Positions 28,001 through 34,990 of a stretch of DNA of 64,000 bases are shown here, piece by piece. Numbering within the stretch: position 1 is the first letter of the stretch; each line of letters begins with the position of its first letter. The DNA lies in NCBI GenBank assembly GCA_964345475.1, contig CAYFQW010000001.1, positions 62,001-126,000 on the forward strand. Direction: 5' to 3'. The notes below the pieces were generated by a model. The model worked only from the letters and a program-made list of their open reading frames with translations, made no database searches and had not been told where the DNA came from. A program made the translations under genes and the position numbers. The DNA comes from WRIS01 sp964345475 (GTDB lineage: Bacteria > Actinomycetota > Coriobacteriia > Coriobacteriales > Eggerthellaceae).

Positions 28001-28311
28001 AGGCGCGTGATGCCCGCTCATTATCTGGAGGGGAAAGTTTTGAGGCCTCACTCTCTTTGGCGCTCGGGCTCTCAGATGTGGTTCAGGCTCACTCTGGCGG
28101 AATTCAACTCGATACAATGTTTATAGATGAAGGGTTCGGGTCGCTTGATGAAGATGCCCTTCAACGAGCAATCAAAGCCCTGACTCAGCTAAGTGGAGAG
28201 CATAAGCTGATAGGAATTATTTCACACGTGAGCGAACTCAAGGAAAGTATCGACTCTAAAATAATCGTGGAACGCAGCCAAAAAGGGAGTACGCTTACTC
28301 TGTCCTCATGA
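25063..28311 (+). CDS. sbcC: Exonuclease SbcC (Rad50-like ATPase)
   Basis: SMC-like ATPase of the SbcCD nuclease. It has 1082 residues: an N-terminal ATPase half with Walker A GDTGSGKTTIFD (about 36-47), a long antiparallel coiled coil, and a C-terminal half with signature LSGGESFEASL and Walker B TMFIDEGFGSLD. The zinc hook CPVC has cysteines 554 and 557 at the middle of the coiled coil, where two complexes join. The downstream gap to the convergent ECF gene is 110 bases. Confidence 0.96.
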   Translation: MRPISLTLSAFGPYPGLVEIPFKDLGSSGIYLITGDTGSGKTTIFDAIAFALFGEASGKERKPVDFRSDFAEPDTETFVVLKFSYRNEVYEIRRSPSYWRPKLRGEGETKKPGEVEFIRPGKAPLTKLSEVTSAVEELLGINCNQFSQIAMIAQGDFRELLMASTEKRGDIFRRLFDTEHIVSFQNVLDEQKKQLDAKLKESKVKLRMLISQVDASVAETFRNDLRQFENEEHLNSDACMEVLETGIKLDDKALFELKAKLKKQRGALQENASLIDESHRLMEAKANYAARLTRLKNDEDELSQLNKSYEEIKALQPRLDELTSQAATIKEALLGYDEVEALSLRLEEAQGLKTEAEQTLSSLDKTKKRVDAEKGRVEAAIKNFEDAPTTLVVLQNKEEKALEKREKLHREYLLFERIGQTKEKLDKKRESLTTAETEIKELSIKQEALKVQKEELEGALESYATIDTACEKARAEVQQKEKACEEVEEKLELLTEKMRDEEQARTSCLEARIEYQKIQAQTQKLQNDYQDAQKNYLDNQAGILARSLQDGKPCPVCGSSHHPQPALSRQEILSKEALDRLKNEAESFGVSSQKASAKAAEAAARLGERTDALDSFMKLEGDRSALDKRQETAHKLKQEAKYRLNILEADKVKKSELEQKLAGLLEESKALDKDLALKKDALTELVISKNTLTVSLDSLREQVGHTDLEMTRKTLRETKIHLEDIRTKINEAQESVGELDKAKQQAILLTKQEKDLEQDKERLQGLLAQYTSGADRLSAEHRLLVSKLPYEHKTSAEAKLHALSKERDLYMQNLEKAAHSVQLKEQEISAHREAISTLEEHIASHKAVDVEALNLQQERLNDMIADTEKDYEATYGRNSLHRSILSDLKQIASANADIERAYQDIQPLADTARGQLRGKAKISFETYLQSLYFDQVLHAANKRMALMSNSRFELTRRRVAGTLREQFGLDLDVIDHYTGKARDARSLSGGESFEASLSLALGLSDVVQAHSGGIQLDTMFIDEGFGSLDEDALQRAIKALTQLSGEHKLIGIISHVSELKESIDSKIIVERSQKGSTLTLSS

Positions 28312-28421
28312 TTCCTTTCATTGCCTAATTCAGAATTATGTTCTGCAGCATCCTAACAAGGCCAGCGGCTTATGCTCCGTGCTCACGCCAAAAAGCTAAG
28401 GTCTATGGTTCGTAAAACTGG

Positions 28422-29168
28422 CTAAGGGAAAATCTTTCGATGCATATCGGACTCAGTTTTCTTATCGTGGCTTCGGTCAGGTATGCCCACATCGTATTTT
28501 ATTTTTATACGCTCAAGCTTCTTGCTCCAAGGGAGGTAGAGAGCCAATAGAAATATGACCGTGGAGGCGGCATGGACAGAATCAAGGGCAAAACCAGCGC
28601 TTAAGGCCACCATGATGCTCTCAACAGTAATGGGGTGAACGAAACCTATGATAAACCAGGAGTTCAACAAAAGGCCATACAAGAAGCTTGCAAGGGCTCC
28701 GAAAACGTACATTGTCGGCTTCTTTTCAAACAGGCCCTTGTCGGCCAAGATCCCGGACAGATAGCCAACGAATCCCCAGGCGTACATTTGCCAAGGCGTC
28801 CAGGGTCCCTGCCCAAGAAAGAAGTTAGAAACCAATGCAGCAAGTGCGCCTACCATAAAGCCAGATCGGCGCCCAAAGATAGCGCCACTAATAATACAGA
28901 TTGCTGTCACGGGCTGAAAGTTAGGGATAGGCATGAAAAGTATGCGGCCCCCTGCAGCTAAAGCTGATAAAACCACCGTAGGCATAATCTGGCGCAAGGG
29001 CGGTGCCGAGAACTCGAAACCGAGGAAAAAAACTCCCAGAGCTGCTATGGTCACAAGCATTGTCACCAAAGCGCTCTGTCCAAATTGGAACGCTGCACAC
29101 AAAACCAGAACTGTTGGTACGGCGCATAAGGTAATTATTTCAAGAATCCCCAGTATCCGATTTCTCAC
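28422..29168 (-). CDS. ECF transporter S component, CbrT-like
   Basis: Substrate-binding membrane subunit of an energy-coupling-factor vitamin importer. The start at 29168 (GTG, VRNRILGILEII) follows GGAGGTG at proper spacing; an upstream TTG would add 13 residues. The 248-residue product has about six to seven hydrophobic helices. The segment GQGPWTPWQMYAWGFVGY (about 131-148) resembles the CbrT cobalamin S-component family, but this is from memory. The ECF A, A' and T subunits are not nearby, as in group II systems that share one module. No cobalamin riboswitch was recognised upstream. Confidence 0.75.
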   Translation of the reverse strand: MRNRILGILEIITLCAVPTVLVLCAAFQFGQSALVTMLVTIAALGVFFLGFEFSAPPLRQIMPTVVLSALAAGGRILFMPIPNFQPVTAICIISGAIFGRRSGFMVGALAALVSNFFLGQGPWTPWQMYAWGFVGYLSGILADKGLFEKKPTMYVFGALASFLYGLLLNSWFIIGFVHPITVESIMVALSAGFALDSVHAASTVIFLLALYLPWSKKLERIKIKYDVGIPDRSHDKKTESDMHRKIFP

Positions 29169-29328
29169 CAAACACCTCCAAGAACTTGCACAGCATCCAA
29201 GCATCAATATCCCGAGCCATCAAACAGATGAGGCCGGACATCATACAAACGTACATACTGGCTTTAGCGTTTAGATGATAGCAGACTGCCGTGGAATTGG
29301 GTTCGAATCTATGAAGTTGTACTCGAGC

Positions 29329-30171
29329 CTATACAGGATAGCTTCCAAGTACCTTCACTTCACGCAGTTTTAAGCGCAGACAATTCAGGGCTGTTTGAAT
29401 CTCGGGGTCATATACTGAACCCTCAATATCAATAAAGAACATGTAGTCTCCGAGAGCCTGCTTGGTTGGCCTTGACTGTATTTTGTTAAGGTTTATATTT
29501 GCAAATGCAAACTCCGATAGAATCATGAGAAGCGCTCCTGCAACATTTACTTTGAGGAAAAGTGCCAGTGAGGTTTTATACGTTTCCCCGGAAAATACAG
29601 CAGGGGTTCCTTGAGGCGCGATCAACGAGAAAGAAGTCTGGTTACCGTGGTGGTCTCCGATTTGTCTTTCATACATTTTTACCTTGTAGAGTTCTGCAGT
29701 TAAAGCGTTTGAAATGCCAGCAATATTTTTGTTTTCTGCGGCAAGCCTGGCACTTTCCGCAGTAGATGAGGTGGTAATCAAGTTCCGTCCAGGCAAGTCT
29801 CTGCTGATAAAGCGGCGACATTGAGCAAGTCCTTGGGGATGGGAGGCAATGGTATCCACCTCGTCAATACTCGCTTGTTCATGTATCATCAAACAGTGTT
29901 GGACATCGATGATTTCTTCTCCCAATATTTCTGCAGTACTATTAAAAGCGAAATGATCAAGCACTTCTGTGACAGCACCCTCCAAAGAATTCTCAGTTGG
30001 AACTACACCGTACTCGCACCTTCCCCGCTCGACACAATCAAAGACCTCTTCGAAGGTGTGGCATTCGTACAAGGAGAAGTCGGAAAGACCTAGACGCTCA
30101 GCAAAACGATGTGCTGCCTCTTGCGAATAGGTTCCAGGAGGTCCTAAATAGGCGATTTGGGGAGTTGTCAT
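29329..30171 (-). CDS. pheA: Prephenate dehydratase
   Basis: Converts prephenate to phenylpyruvate for phenylalanine synthesis. It has 280 residues: a PDT domain (about 1-185) and a C-terminal ACT domain (about 195-275) for phenylalanine feedback, with AGALLMILSEFA (GALV-like) and KIQSRPTKQ (ESRP-like). In the catalytic TRF motif the residues read TSF, so the usual Arg is Ser while the essential Thr is kept. It is a monofunctional form without a chorismate mutase domain. A separate gene-free gap of 362 bases lies upstream. Confidence 0.93.
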   Translation of the reverse strand: MTTPQIAYLGPPGTYSQEAAHRFAERLGLSDFSLYECHTFEEVFDCVERGRCEYGVVPTENSLEGAVTEVLDHFAFNSTAEILGEEIIDVQHCLMIHEQASIDEVDTIASHPQGLAQCRRFISRDLPGRNLITTSSTAESARLAAENKNIAGISNALTAELYKVKMYERQIGDHHGNQTSFSLIAPQGTPAVFSGETYKTSLALFLKVNVAGALLMILSEFAFANINLNKIQSRPTKQALGDYMFFIDIEGSVYDPEIQTALNCLRLKLREVKVLGSYPV

Positions 30172-30533
30172 GCAGTGTCCTTTCGGCTTAAGCTCTATTC
30201 GTAAAATCTATTGTAGCTTTGTCAGCCAAGCGTAATTGCTCCAAATCGCCTAAACCATAACTAGACACATAGTAAGACTGGGAGATGCATCAAAATAATG
30301 CGAAAAGACAGCTGAGGTATTATAGCCTAAAATAGGTCACATATGCTGATTGAAAACCATCTCGTGGCAAGGAAGCTCAGGCATATGTGTCCCCTGAGCG
30401 AGCTGTTGAGAAGCTAGTACTCGAAAATGAAAGAACTCCAACATGCGAGTTTACAGCACACGGAAGCATATTGGGACTGCCTCGAAAGTGAGGCAGTCCT
30501 GACAAACCAAGACGTCTCATGTACGGCCAAACT
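30172..30533. other. Gene-free gap with a perfect hairpin and a short decayed frame
   Basis: The 362 bases between pheA and the SDR gene contain a perfect 10-bp hairpin (30474-30483 with 30490-30499, 6-base loop) shortly after the SDR stop codon. It has no U tract on either strand. A 41-codon stop-free plus-strand stretch (about 30350-30490) includes SPERAVEKLVLENERTP but has no start codon or ribosome-binding site. It could be the remnant of a lost gene; I cannot name it. Confidence 0.5.
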
Positions 30534-31529
30534 CTATCCCCATGCATTTTTTGAGGCATGACTTTCGTAGTCTTCACCCATCACTTCATATTTAAAAATA
30601 TCCGATAAGTCCTCCACGCTCCATACGAAGCCCTCCTCCTCATCCCGTTGTACATGGGTGACAGGCTGGGGGTAAACGTAGCGATCGATTTTGCCTGACG
30701 ACTTCAGGCCGAACACCTCACCTGAGATATAACCAGCCTCCTCGGTTGAGAGATATGTGAAGATGGGTCCAAGATTAATAGGGTCGCCATGGTCATCCTT
30801 AACTGCTTTCAGGAGTCTGGGATCGGGATCAACACCGGTAGCCGCTTTAATGTTGCGCAGCATCTTATTGAATTCAATCATATGCGCAGGCGACTGCCCT
30901 TGCGGACAATAGGCATTTACCGTAATGCCAAAACGATACAATTCTTTCGCAGCGGCATAGGTAAGTCCCACAATGCCTGCATTTCCCGCCGAGTACGCAT
31001 CATTGTCGGGAAGACCTATCCATGCGTCAGATGATCCGTTGAAGATACGGCCAAATTTTTGTTCTATCATAGTGGGCACTACTGCATGCATCAAATTGAA
31101 CGCACCTTTCATTTTAGTGACGGTCAACTTATCCCACATACACTCATCTAGGTTGACAATTGAGCCTGAGCCCATGCCTGCGGCGTTGTTCACAACTATA
31201 TCCACGCGTCCATACGTATCTAGAGCTACTTGTACCAGCTTTTTTGCGTCCTCGGGCTTAGCTACATCGCCGTAACAGGGAGTGGCTTTGCCTCCTTCCT
31301 CATGGATAAATGCTGCTGTTGACTCAGCATCGCCAACGAGCGGTACCATCTTCTCCCAATCTTCTTCTGGAATAGACGCTTTGTCATATGCTTGAAAGCT
31401 GGCAGAGCCTGGTTTTCGATTATTAGTAATAATACTCGCACCCTCGCGTGCCAGCCCGATTGCTATACCGCGACCAATACCCTGGCCCGAGCCTGTAACG
31501 ATAGCAACTTTTCCCTCTAATACTCCCAT
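30534..31529 (-). CDS. Short-chain dehydrogenase/reductase with Asn at the catalytic Lys position
   Basis: NAD(P)-dependent Rossmann oxidoreductase of 331 residues. The cofactor motif TGSGQGIG lies at 12-19 and NNAAG at 114-118. Ser166 and Tyr179 occupy the usual catalytic positions, but the YxxxK motif reads YSAGN, so the catalytic Lys is Asn183. The C-terminal extension of about 60 residues is longer than in a classical SDR. It lies 30 bases after the enoate-reductase-like gene and shares its promoter. The enzyme may use a water network or a different residue, or act on a substrate needing little acid-base help; the substrate is unknown. Confidence 0.9.
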   Translation of the reverse strand: MGVLEGKVAIVTGSGQGIGRGIAIGLAREGASIITNNRKPGSASFQAYDKASIPEEDWEKMVPLVGDAESTAAFIHEEGGKATPCYGDVAKPEDAKKLVQVALDTYGRVDIVVNNAAGMGSGSIVNLDECMWDKLTVTKMKGAFNLMHAVVPTMIEQKFGRIFNGSSDAWIGLPDNDAYSAGNAGIVGLTYAAAKELYRFGITVNAYCPQGQSPAHMIEFNKMLRNIKAATGVDPDPRLLKAVKDDHGDPINLGPIFTYLSTEEAGYISGEVFGLKSSGKIDRYVYPQPVTHVQRDEEEGFVWSVEDLSDIFKYEVMGEDYESHASKNAWG

Positions 31530-31559
31530 GATACATACACCTCACATTTCGATAGATAT

Positions 31560-33566
31560 TTAAATGTTGTTTGCGATACCCCATGCATCGGTAATAGCAT
31601 CGTGAATAACACGCTTATCGTCACAGCGCGAACGGAGTACGGCATCTCCCACTAAGTAGGTTTCGGGAATCACTTCACGAATTTCCTTCCACATTTTGGG
31701 CTGTCCGTGATATCCTCGGCAAACGATAAGATGATCGCACTTGACCTCCTCTTCATTTTTGCTTTTTCCGCTTTTTAAGATAGCTCCGTCTTTAGTGACC
31801 TCGGATAGTGAATGATTCAGTTTAAAACTCAGGCTTCCAGCTCTCTTGTACTCGTCCAAAAGGATGCTTAATCTCTGCTGTTGGGGAGTGGAGTTGTCAT
31901 CGCCCAGCTCCATAACACCCATGCGGCCGCCACGCCGTGAGCTTATGATCACATTTTTGCCCTTACGGAGCAGACTTAAGGCCATCTCCAAATTCATAAA
32001 GCATCCGCCAACAATGAGGACCGTATCGCCGAGGGTTGCTGCGTCAGGGTTTTCGGCGTACTCAGATAAGGTACGTATCTTAAACCCGTACTCCTTAGAC
32101 CCCTTAGTTTTTGCAGGTAAGGCCGATGCGCCTGTTGCTACGATAACTGCATCGTAGTTCGCATCTATCATAGTTTGTGCTGTAGCCTCTTCCTCTATCA
32201 CATGTACGCCAAGCTTGTTCATTTGCACCACGTAATAATCTATAAGACGCGTAATATCATGCTTCAGTTCAAAGTCAAAGGCAGCTTCATGCATAGTGCC
32301 GCCAAGTTTTCGTTTTTCGTATAGAAAAACCTCGTGTCCGCGTACGCCCAACAAACGTGCAGCCTCCAGACCTGCAGGGCCTCCTCCCACGATACCAACA
32401 CGTTTTACCTGTTTAATGGGGTTGATATCACGAATGCCCGCCATATTGCACTGAGGATTCACAGAGCAGCGTAGGCCGTAGGCGGCATCGAAGGTGGCCA
32501 TAGTTCCTACACACCCTTTGGTACAACGGATGCAGGGTACGATATCTTCCGGCCGCCCTTCGGCAAGTTTCACTGCCCATAATGGGTCGGCAATAATTGG
32601 CCTGCCTAAACCTATGAAGTCGCAGACACCGTCTTCCAGTGCCTTTTCAGCTATATCAGGCGTAGTGAAGCCTCCGTCCAGGATGATAGGTACTTTGATT
32701 CCAGCGTCTTTGAAGCCCTGAGCAACCTCGATGAAATCGCCTCGGCGATCGTATTGCGCATTGATGCAGCGTACATTTCGGTAGTCGCCACCAACGATAT
32801 GGAAGCACACAATCCCCGTCTTCTCTAAAATCTTAGCTTGCGCAATACCCTCTTCGAGGGTCAGCCCATCCTCGCTATATTCACAACCAGCAACTCGTGC
32901 AAAGATGGGATAATCTTTTCCGCATTCTTTTTGCACCTCTTCAATGATTTCTTTGTAGAAGCGGACACGGTTTTCAGGTGATCCTCCATATTCATCAGTG
33001 CGTCGATTGTAAAATGGCGAACAGAACATAGCGATAAGATGACATATGGATCCGTGAATTTCAACTCCGTCGAAGCCTGCAGCCTTCGCACGCCACGCAG
33101 CTTTCGCAAAGTCACGTTCAACTTGTTTTATCTCGTCCTTAGACATACCTCGGATGGGGAACGGCATAATACCACCCATCATTTCATTCATAGTTGAAGG
33201 TCCCCATGAAGGTAAGTTAGTCAAGGCAATTTGCTTGCCCATGTGGTTCAACTGCAAGACAGCCTTTACGCCATAATCCTTTATGGCGGAAGCTAAACGG
33301 GCCATCCCAGTAATGTGCTCATTACGGGTAAGCATCTGGCTGTTTTCTTCGCCCTTACTTGCAACCTCGTCGATAAAGGTACATTCAACCACAATCAAAC
33401 TCATGCGACCTTTTGCCTGCTCAGTATAAAACTTTATGGAACGGTCAGTAATGAAGCCATCCTTGTCGGCATTTAAAGTTCCCATCGGTGCCATAACGAT
33501 ACGGTTAGGCAAATCCCAGCGACCGATAGTGCCCGGTTTCATGAGCATAGGGAATGCAGTGTTCAT
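31560..33566 (-). CDS. NADH-dependent 2-enoate-reductase-like flavoprotein (OYE plus FAD domains)
   Basis: Member of the BaiCD/2,4-dienoyl-CoA reductase/enoate reductase family, reducing activated C=C bonds. The start at 33566 (MNTAFPMLMKPG) follows AGAGGAG; an upstream frame adds 11 residues without a site. In the 668-residue product an OYE-type FMN barrel spans about 1-335, with EIHGSICHL and FYNRRTDEYGGSPENR (about 185-200). Cysteines 345, 348, 352 and 367 should hold a 4Fe-4S cluster. A FAD/NAD(P) module starts with GIVGGGPAGLEAAR (about 391). Context with an SDR and a PheRS-like protein suggests an aromatic or enoate substrate, which is inference. Confidence 0.93.
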   Translation of the reverse strand: MNTAFPMLMKPGTIGRWDLPNRIVMAPMGTLNADKDGFITDRSIKFYTEQAKGRMSLIVVECTFIDEVASKGEENSQMLTRNEHITGMARLASAIKDYGVKAVLQLNHMGKQIALTNLPSWGPSTMNEMMGGIMPFPIRGMSKDEIKQVERDFAKAAWRAKAAGFDGVEIHGSICHLIAMFCSPFYNRRTDEYGGSPENRVRFYKEIIEEVQKECGKDYPIFARVAGCEYSEDGLTLEEGIAQAKILEKTGIVCFHIVGGDYRNVRCINAQYDRRGDFIEVAQGFKDAGIKVPIILDGGFTTPDIAEKALEDGVCDFIGLGRPIIADPLWAVKLAEGRPEDIVPCIRCTKGCVGTMATFDAAYGLRCSVNPQCNMAGIRDINPIKQVKRVGIVGGGPAGLEAARLLGVRGHEVFLYEKRKLGGTMHEAAFDFELKHDITRLIDYYVVQMNKLGVHVIEEEATAQTMIDANYDAVIVATGASALPAKTKGSKEYGFKIRTLSEYAENPDAATLGDTVLIVGGCFMNLEMALSLLRKGKNVIISSRRGGRMGVMELGDDNSTPQQQRLSILLDEYKRAGSLSFKLNHSLSEVTKDGAILKSGKSKNEEEVKCDHLIVCRGYHGQPKMWKEIREVIPETYLVGDAVLRSRCDDKRVIHDAITDAWGIANNI

Positions 33567-33611
33567 AGAATTTCTCCTCTGAGTAAATTCCTCAATCACT
33601 CATCCGCGCAC

Positions 33612-33640
33612 ATAGTATCAAAGTTTTAATAATAATTCAA
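33612..33640 (-). promoter_or_regulatory. Promoter of the flavoprotein-SDR operon, with overlapping palindrome
   Basis: Minus-strand -35 TTGAAT (33635-33640), 17-base spacer and -10 TACTAT (33612-33617). A perfect 7-1-7 palindrome (33631-33645) overlaps the -35 box. On the minus strand further upstream are two half-sites, GGAAAATAA (33641-33649) and GGAAAAATAA (33672-33681), 32 bases apart, that match half of the palindrome before the XRE regulator gene. This suggests control by that regulator. Confidence 0.6.
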
Positions 33641-33799
33641 TTATTTTCCATTTTTATTATATTATTAAGTATTATTTTTCCTATTTAGAAAATTAATAGA
33701 AATTTACTACCGATTCTCATAATTTTATTATCGATTTACTTGCTCTCACTCTTAATATAATTCACGTTTTTCGTTATTCTTAATTCAACGTAATATGCA

Positions 33800-34822
33800 T
33801 CAATAGTTTTCCAGTCTACGCTTGAGTTCGCTCATACTGCTATAACGATCAACTAACGCCTGAATGTCGTTAATGAGCTCTCGTTTGTTTGCAAAACTCA
33901 AGTCTTCTAGTTCGGCAAAGGGAATACTCATGAGCTTTAAAGCAAAAGCTGGATCCCAAGTAAGTGTATCTCGAAATGCGCTCAGCTGTCCTACGGTTTG
34001 CAGCGTGTCATGTGTACTGATTTCTCGTAATATGTCAGCAATACTATCAACCACGCCCGCATCACCCACAGCTAAGGGCAGTTGGTGCGCTACGAACTCG
34101 TCAGATGATAGAAAGTGGCTGTATCCCATCAAGGAGTGGACATTCCATCTACCCATATACAGCGCCGTATGCTGCAACACTTTTATCGCCTCATCAGGCG
34201 GTAGTTTATTTTTCACTCCCGAGTAATATTTCAGCCGGAACATGGCATGAATGATAGTATGAAGGATGAAGTAGTACGTTTCACTAACTTTCCCCTTCAG
34301 CAGATTATGAACGGTTTCTTCACTAATCTCAATACGTGCTGTAACACGTTTAGAGCCGTTATAGTCAAGTGCAATCATTTGGTTTGCGGGAAACGAGGCT
34401 GGTGCCTCTGAGTCAATATTTGCATTTAAAAACTGCACCATCTCACCAACAGAAACCCCCATTTCTTCAAGGTTGTGTGAGATATCGGCCACCATGCCAC
34501 TTGGCATGTCCACAACACGCTCAACCGCATCGTAATGCATGAGCCACACCTGCTCAACAATGTTTTCCGTATTGAGCATACCTTGCAAGGTTCGTACAAC
34601 TATGGGGAGCGCCTCTCCATAGAAGTCACTCGTGCCTGTACAAAAACAAAGGGTTTCGGTAAGCGTTTCTTTCTCGACTCGTCGCAGTTGTCCGCTTTCC
34701 AACTTTGATACATATGAAGGACTTTTTTCTAGATGGGCCGCTAAATCCTTCGCATTTATACCGTTTTGCACGCGTAAGGTCTTAATAAGCAGTGCTAACT
34801 CATGCGTAATTACAAATTTCAT
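33800..34822 (-). CDS. XRE-family transcription regulator with a long sensory-like C-terminus
   Basis: The N-terminal helix-turn-helix (about 8-55) contains LRVQNGINAKDLAAHLEKS and SYVSKLESGQ. The other 280 residues match no domain I recognise. They contain an HTIIH (HxxxH, 188-192) stretch but not the HExxH of ImmA/IrrE peptidases. It lies upstream of the flavoprotein gene in the same direction and is divergent from the PheRS-like gene. A perfect palindrome lies between its promoter and start codon, which suggests autoregulation. Confidence 0.85.
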   Translation of the reverse strand: MKFVITHELALLIKTLRVQNGINAKDLAAHLEKSPSYVSKLESGQLRRVEKETLTETLCFCTGTSDFYGEALPIVVRTLQGMLNTENIVEQVWLMHYDAVERVVDMPSGMVADISHNLEEMGVSVGEMVQFLNANIDSEAPASFPANQMIALDYNGSKRVTARIEISEETVHNLLKGKVSETYYFILHTIIHAMFRLKYYSGVKNKLPPDEAIKVLQHTALYMGRWNVHSLMGYSHFLSSDEFVAHQLPLAVGDAGVVDSIADILREISTHDTLQTVGQLSAFRDTLTWDPAFALKLMSIPFAELEDLSFANKRELINDIQALVDRYSSMSELKRRLENY

Positions 34823-34839
34823 AATGTTAATCCTTATTT

Positions 34840-34853
34840 GGAAAATATTTTCC
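34840..34853. promoter_or_regulatory. Perfect palindromic operator candidate before the XRE gene
   Basis: GGAAAATATTTTCC is a perfect 14-base palindrome 18 bases upstream of the regulator start. A minus-strand promoter lies just upstream (-35 TTCACA at 34880-34885, 16-base spacer, -10 TATAAA at 34858-34863), so the palindrome covers the predicted start of transcription. Half-sites recur at the flavoprotein promoter. Confidence 0.6.
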
Positions 34854-34872
34854 TAATTTTATATAATATTGA

Positions 34873-34901
34873 TTGACATTGTGAAGAACTTACCATATTG
34901 T
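34873..34901 (+). promoter_or_regulatory. Promoter of the PheRS-like gene
   Basis: Consensus -35 TTGACA (34873-34878), 17-base spacer and -10 TATTGT (34896-34901) on the plus strand. The -35 box overlaps the divergent minus-strand promoter of the XRE gene, so the two directions may compete or be co-regulated. Confidence 0.75.
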
Positions 34902-34910
34902 AGCGCATAA

Positions 34911-34986
34911 GCAGGGCAGTCCTCAAGAACTCATCCATTTTTACCTAACAGCAATCCTGCCCGTAACAAATCAGATCTTGAGAGGA
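34911..34986 (+). promoter_or_regulatory. Structured 5' leader that can mask the ribosome-binding site
   Basis: Two helices are possible: GGGCAG (34914-34919) with CTGCCC (34957-34962), and TCCTCAAGA (34920-34928) with TCTTGAGAGGA (34976-34986, two-base bulge). Their order gives a pseudoknot or two exclusive folds. The second helix contains the AGAGG ribosome-binding site of the PheRS-like gene. Whether a ligand or protein controls this is unknown. Confidence 0.4.
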
Positions 34987-34990
34987 CGCC

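Noticed and set aside
29129..29236. 35-codon minus-strand frame overlapping the ECF S-component start
   Set aside because: No ribosome-binding site of its own; the GGAGGTG within it serves the ECF gene.
29300..29309. Ten-base match to the T arm of tRNA-Pro, considered as an attachment site copy
   Set aside because: Too short, in inverted orientation and without flanking similarity; likely chance.
33800..34822. XRE regulator as an ImmA/IrrE-type metallopeptidase
   Set aside because: The histidine pair reads HTIIH and lacks the HExxH glutamate and the third ligand pattern.
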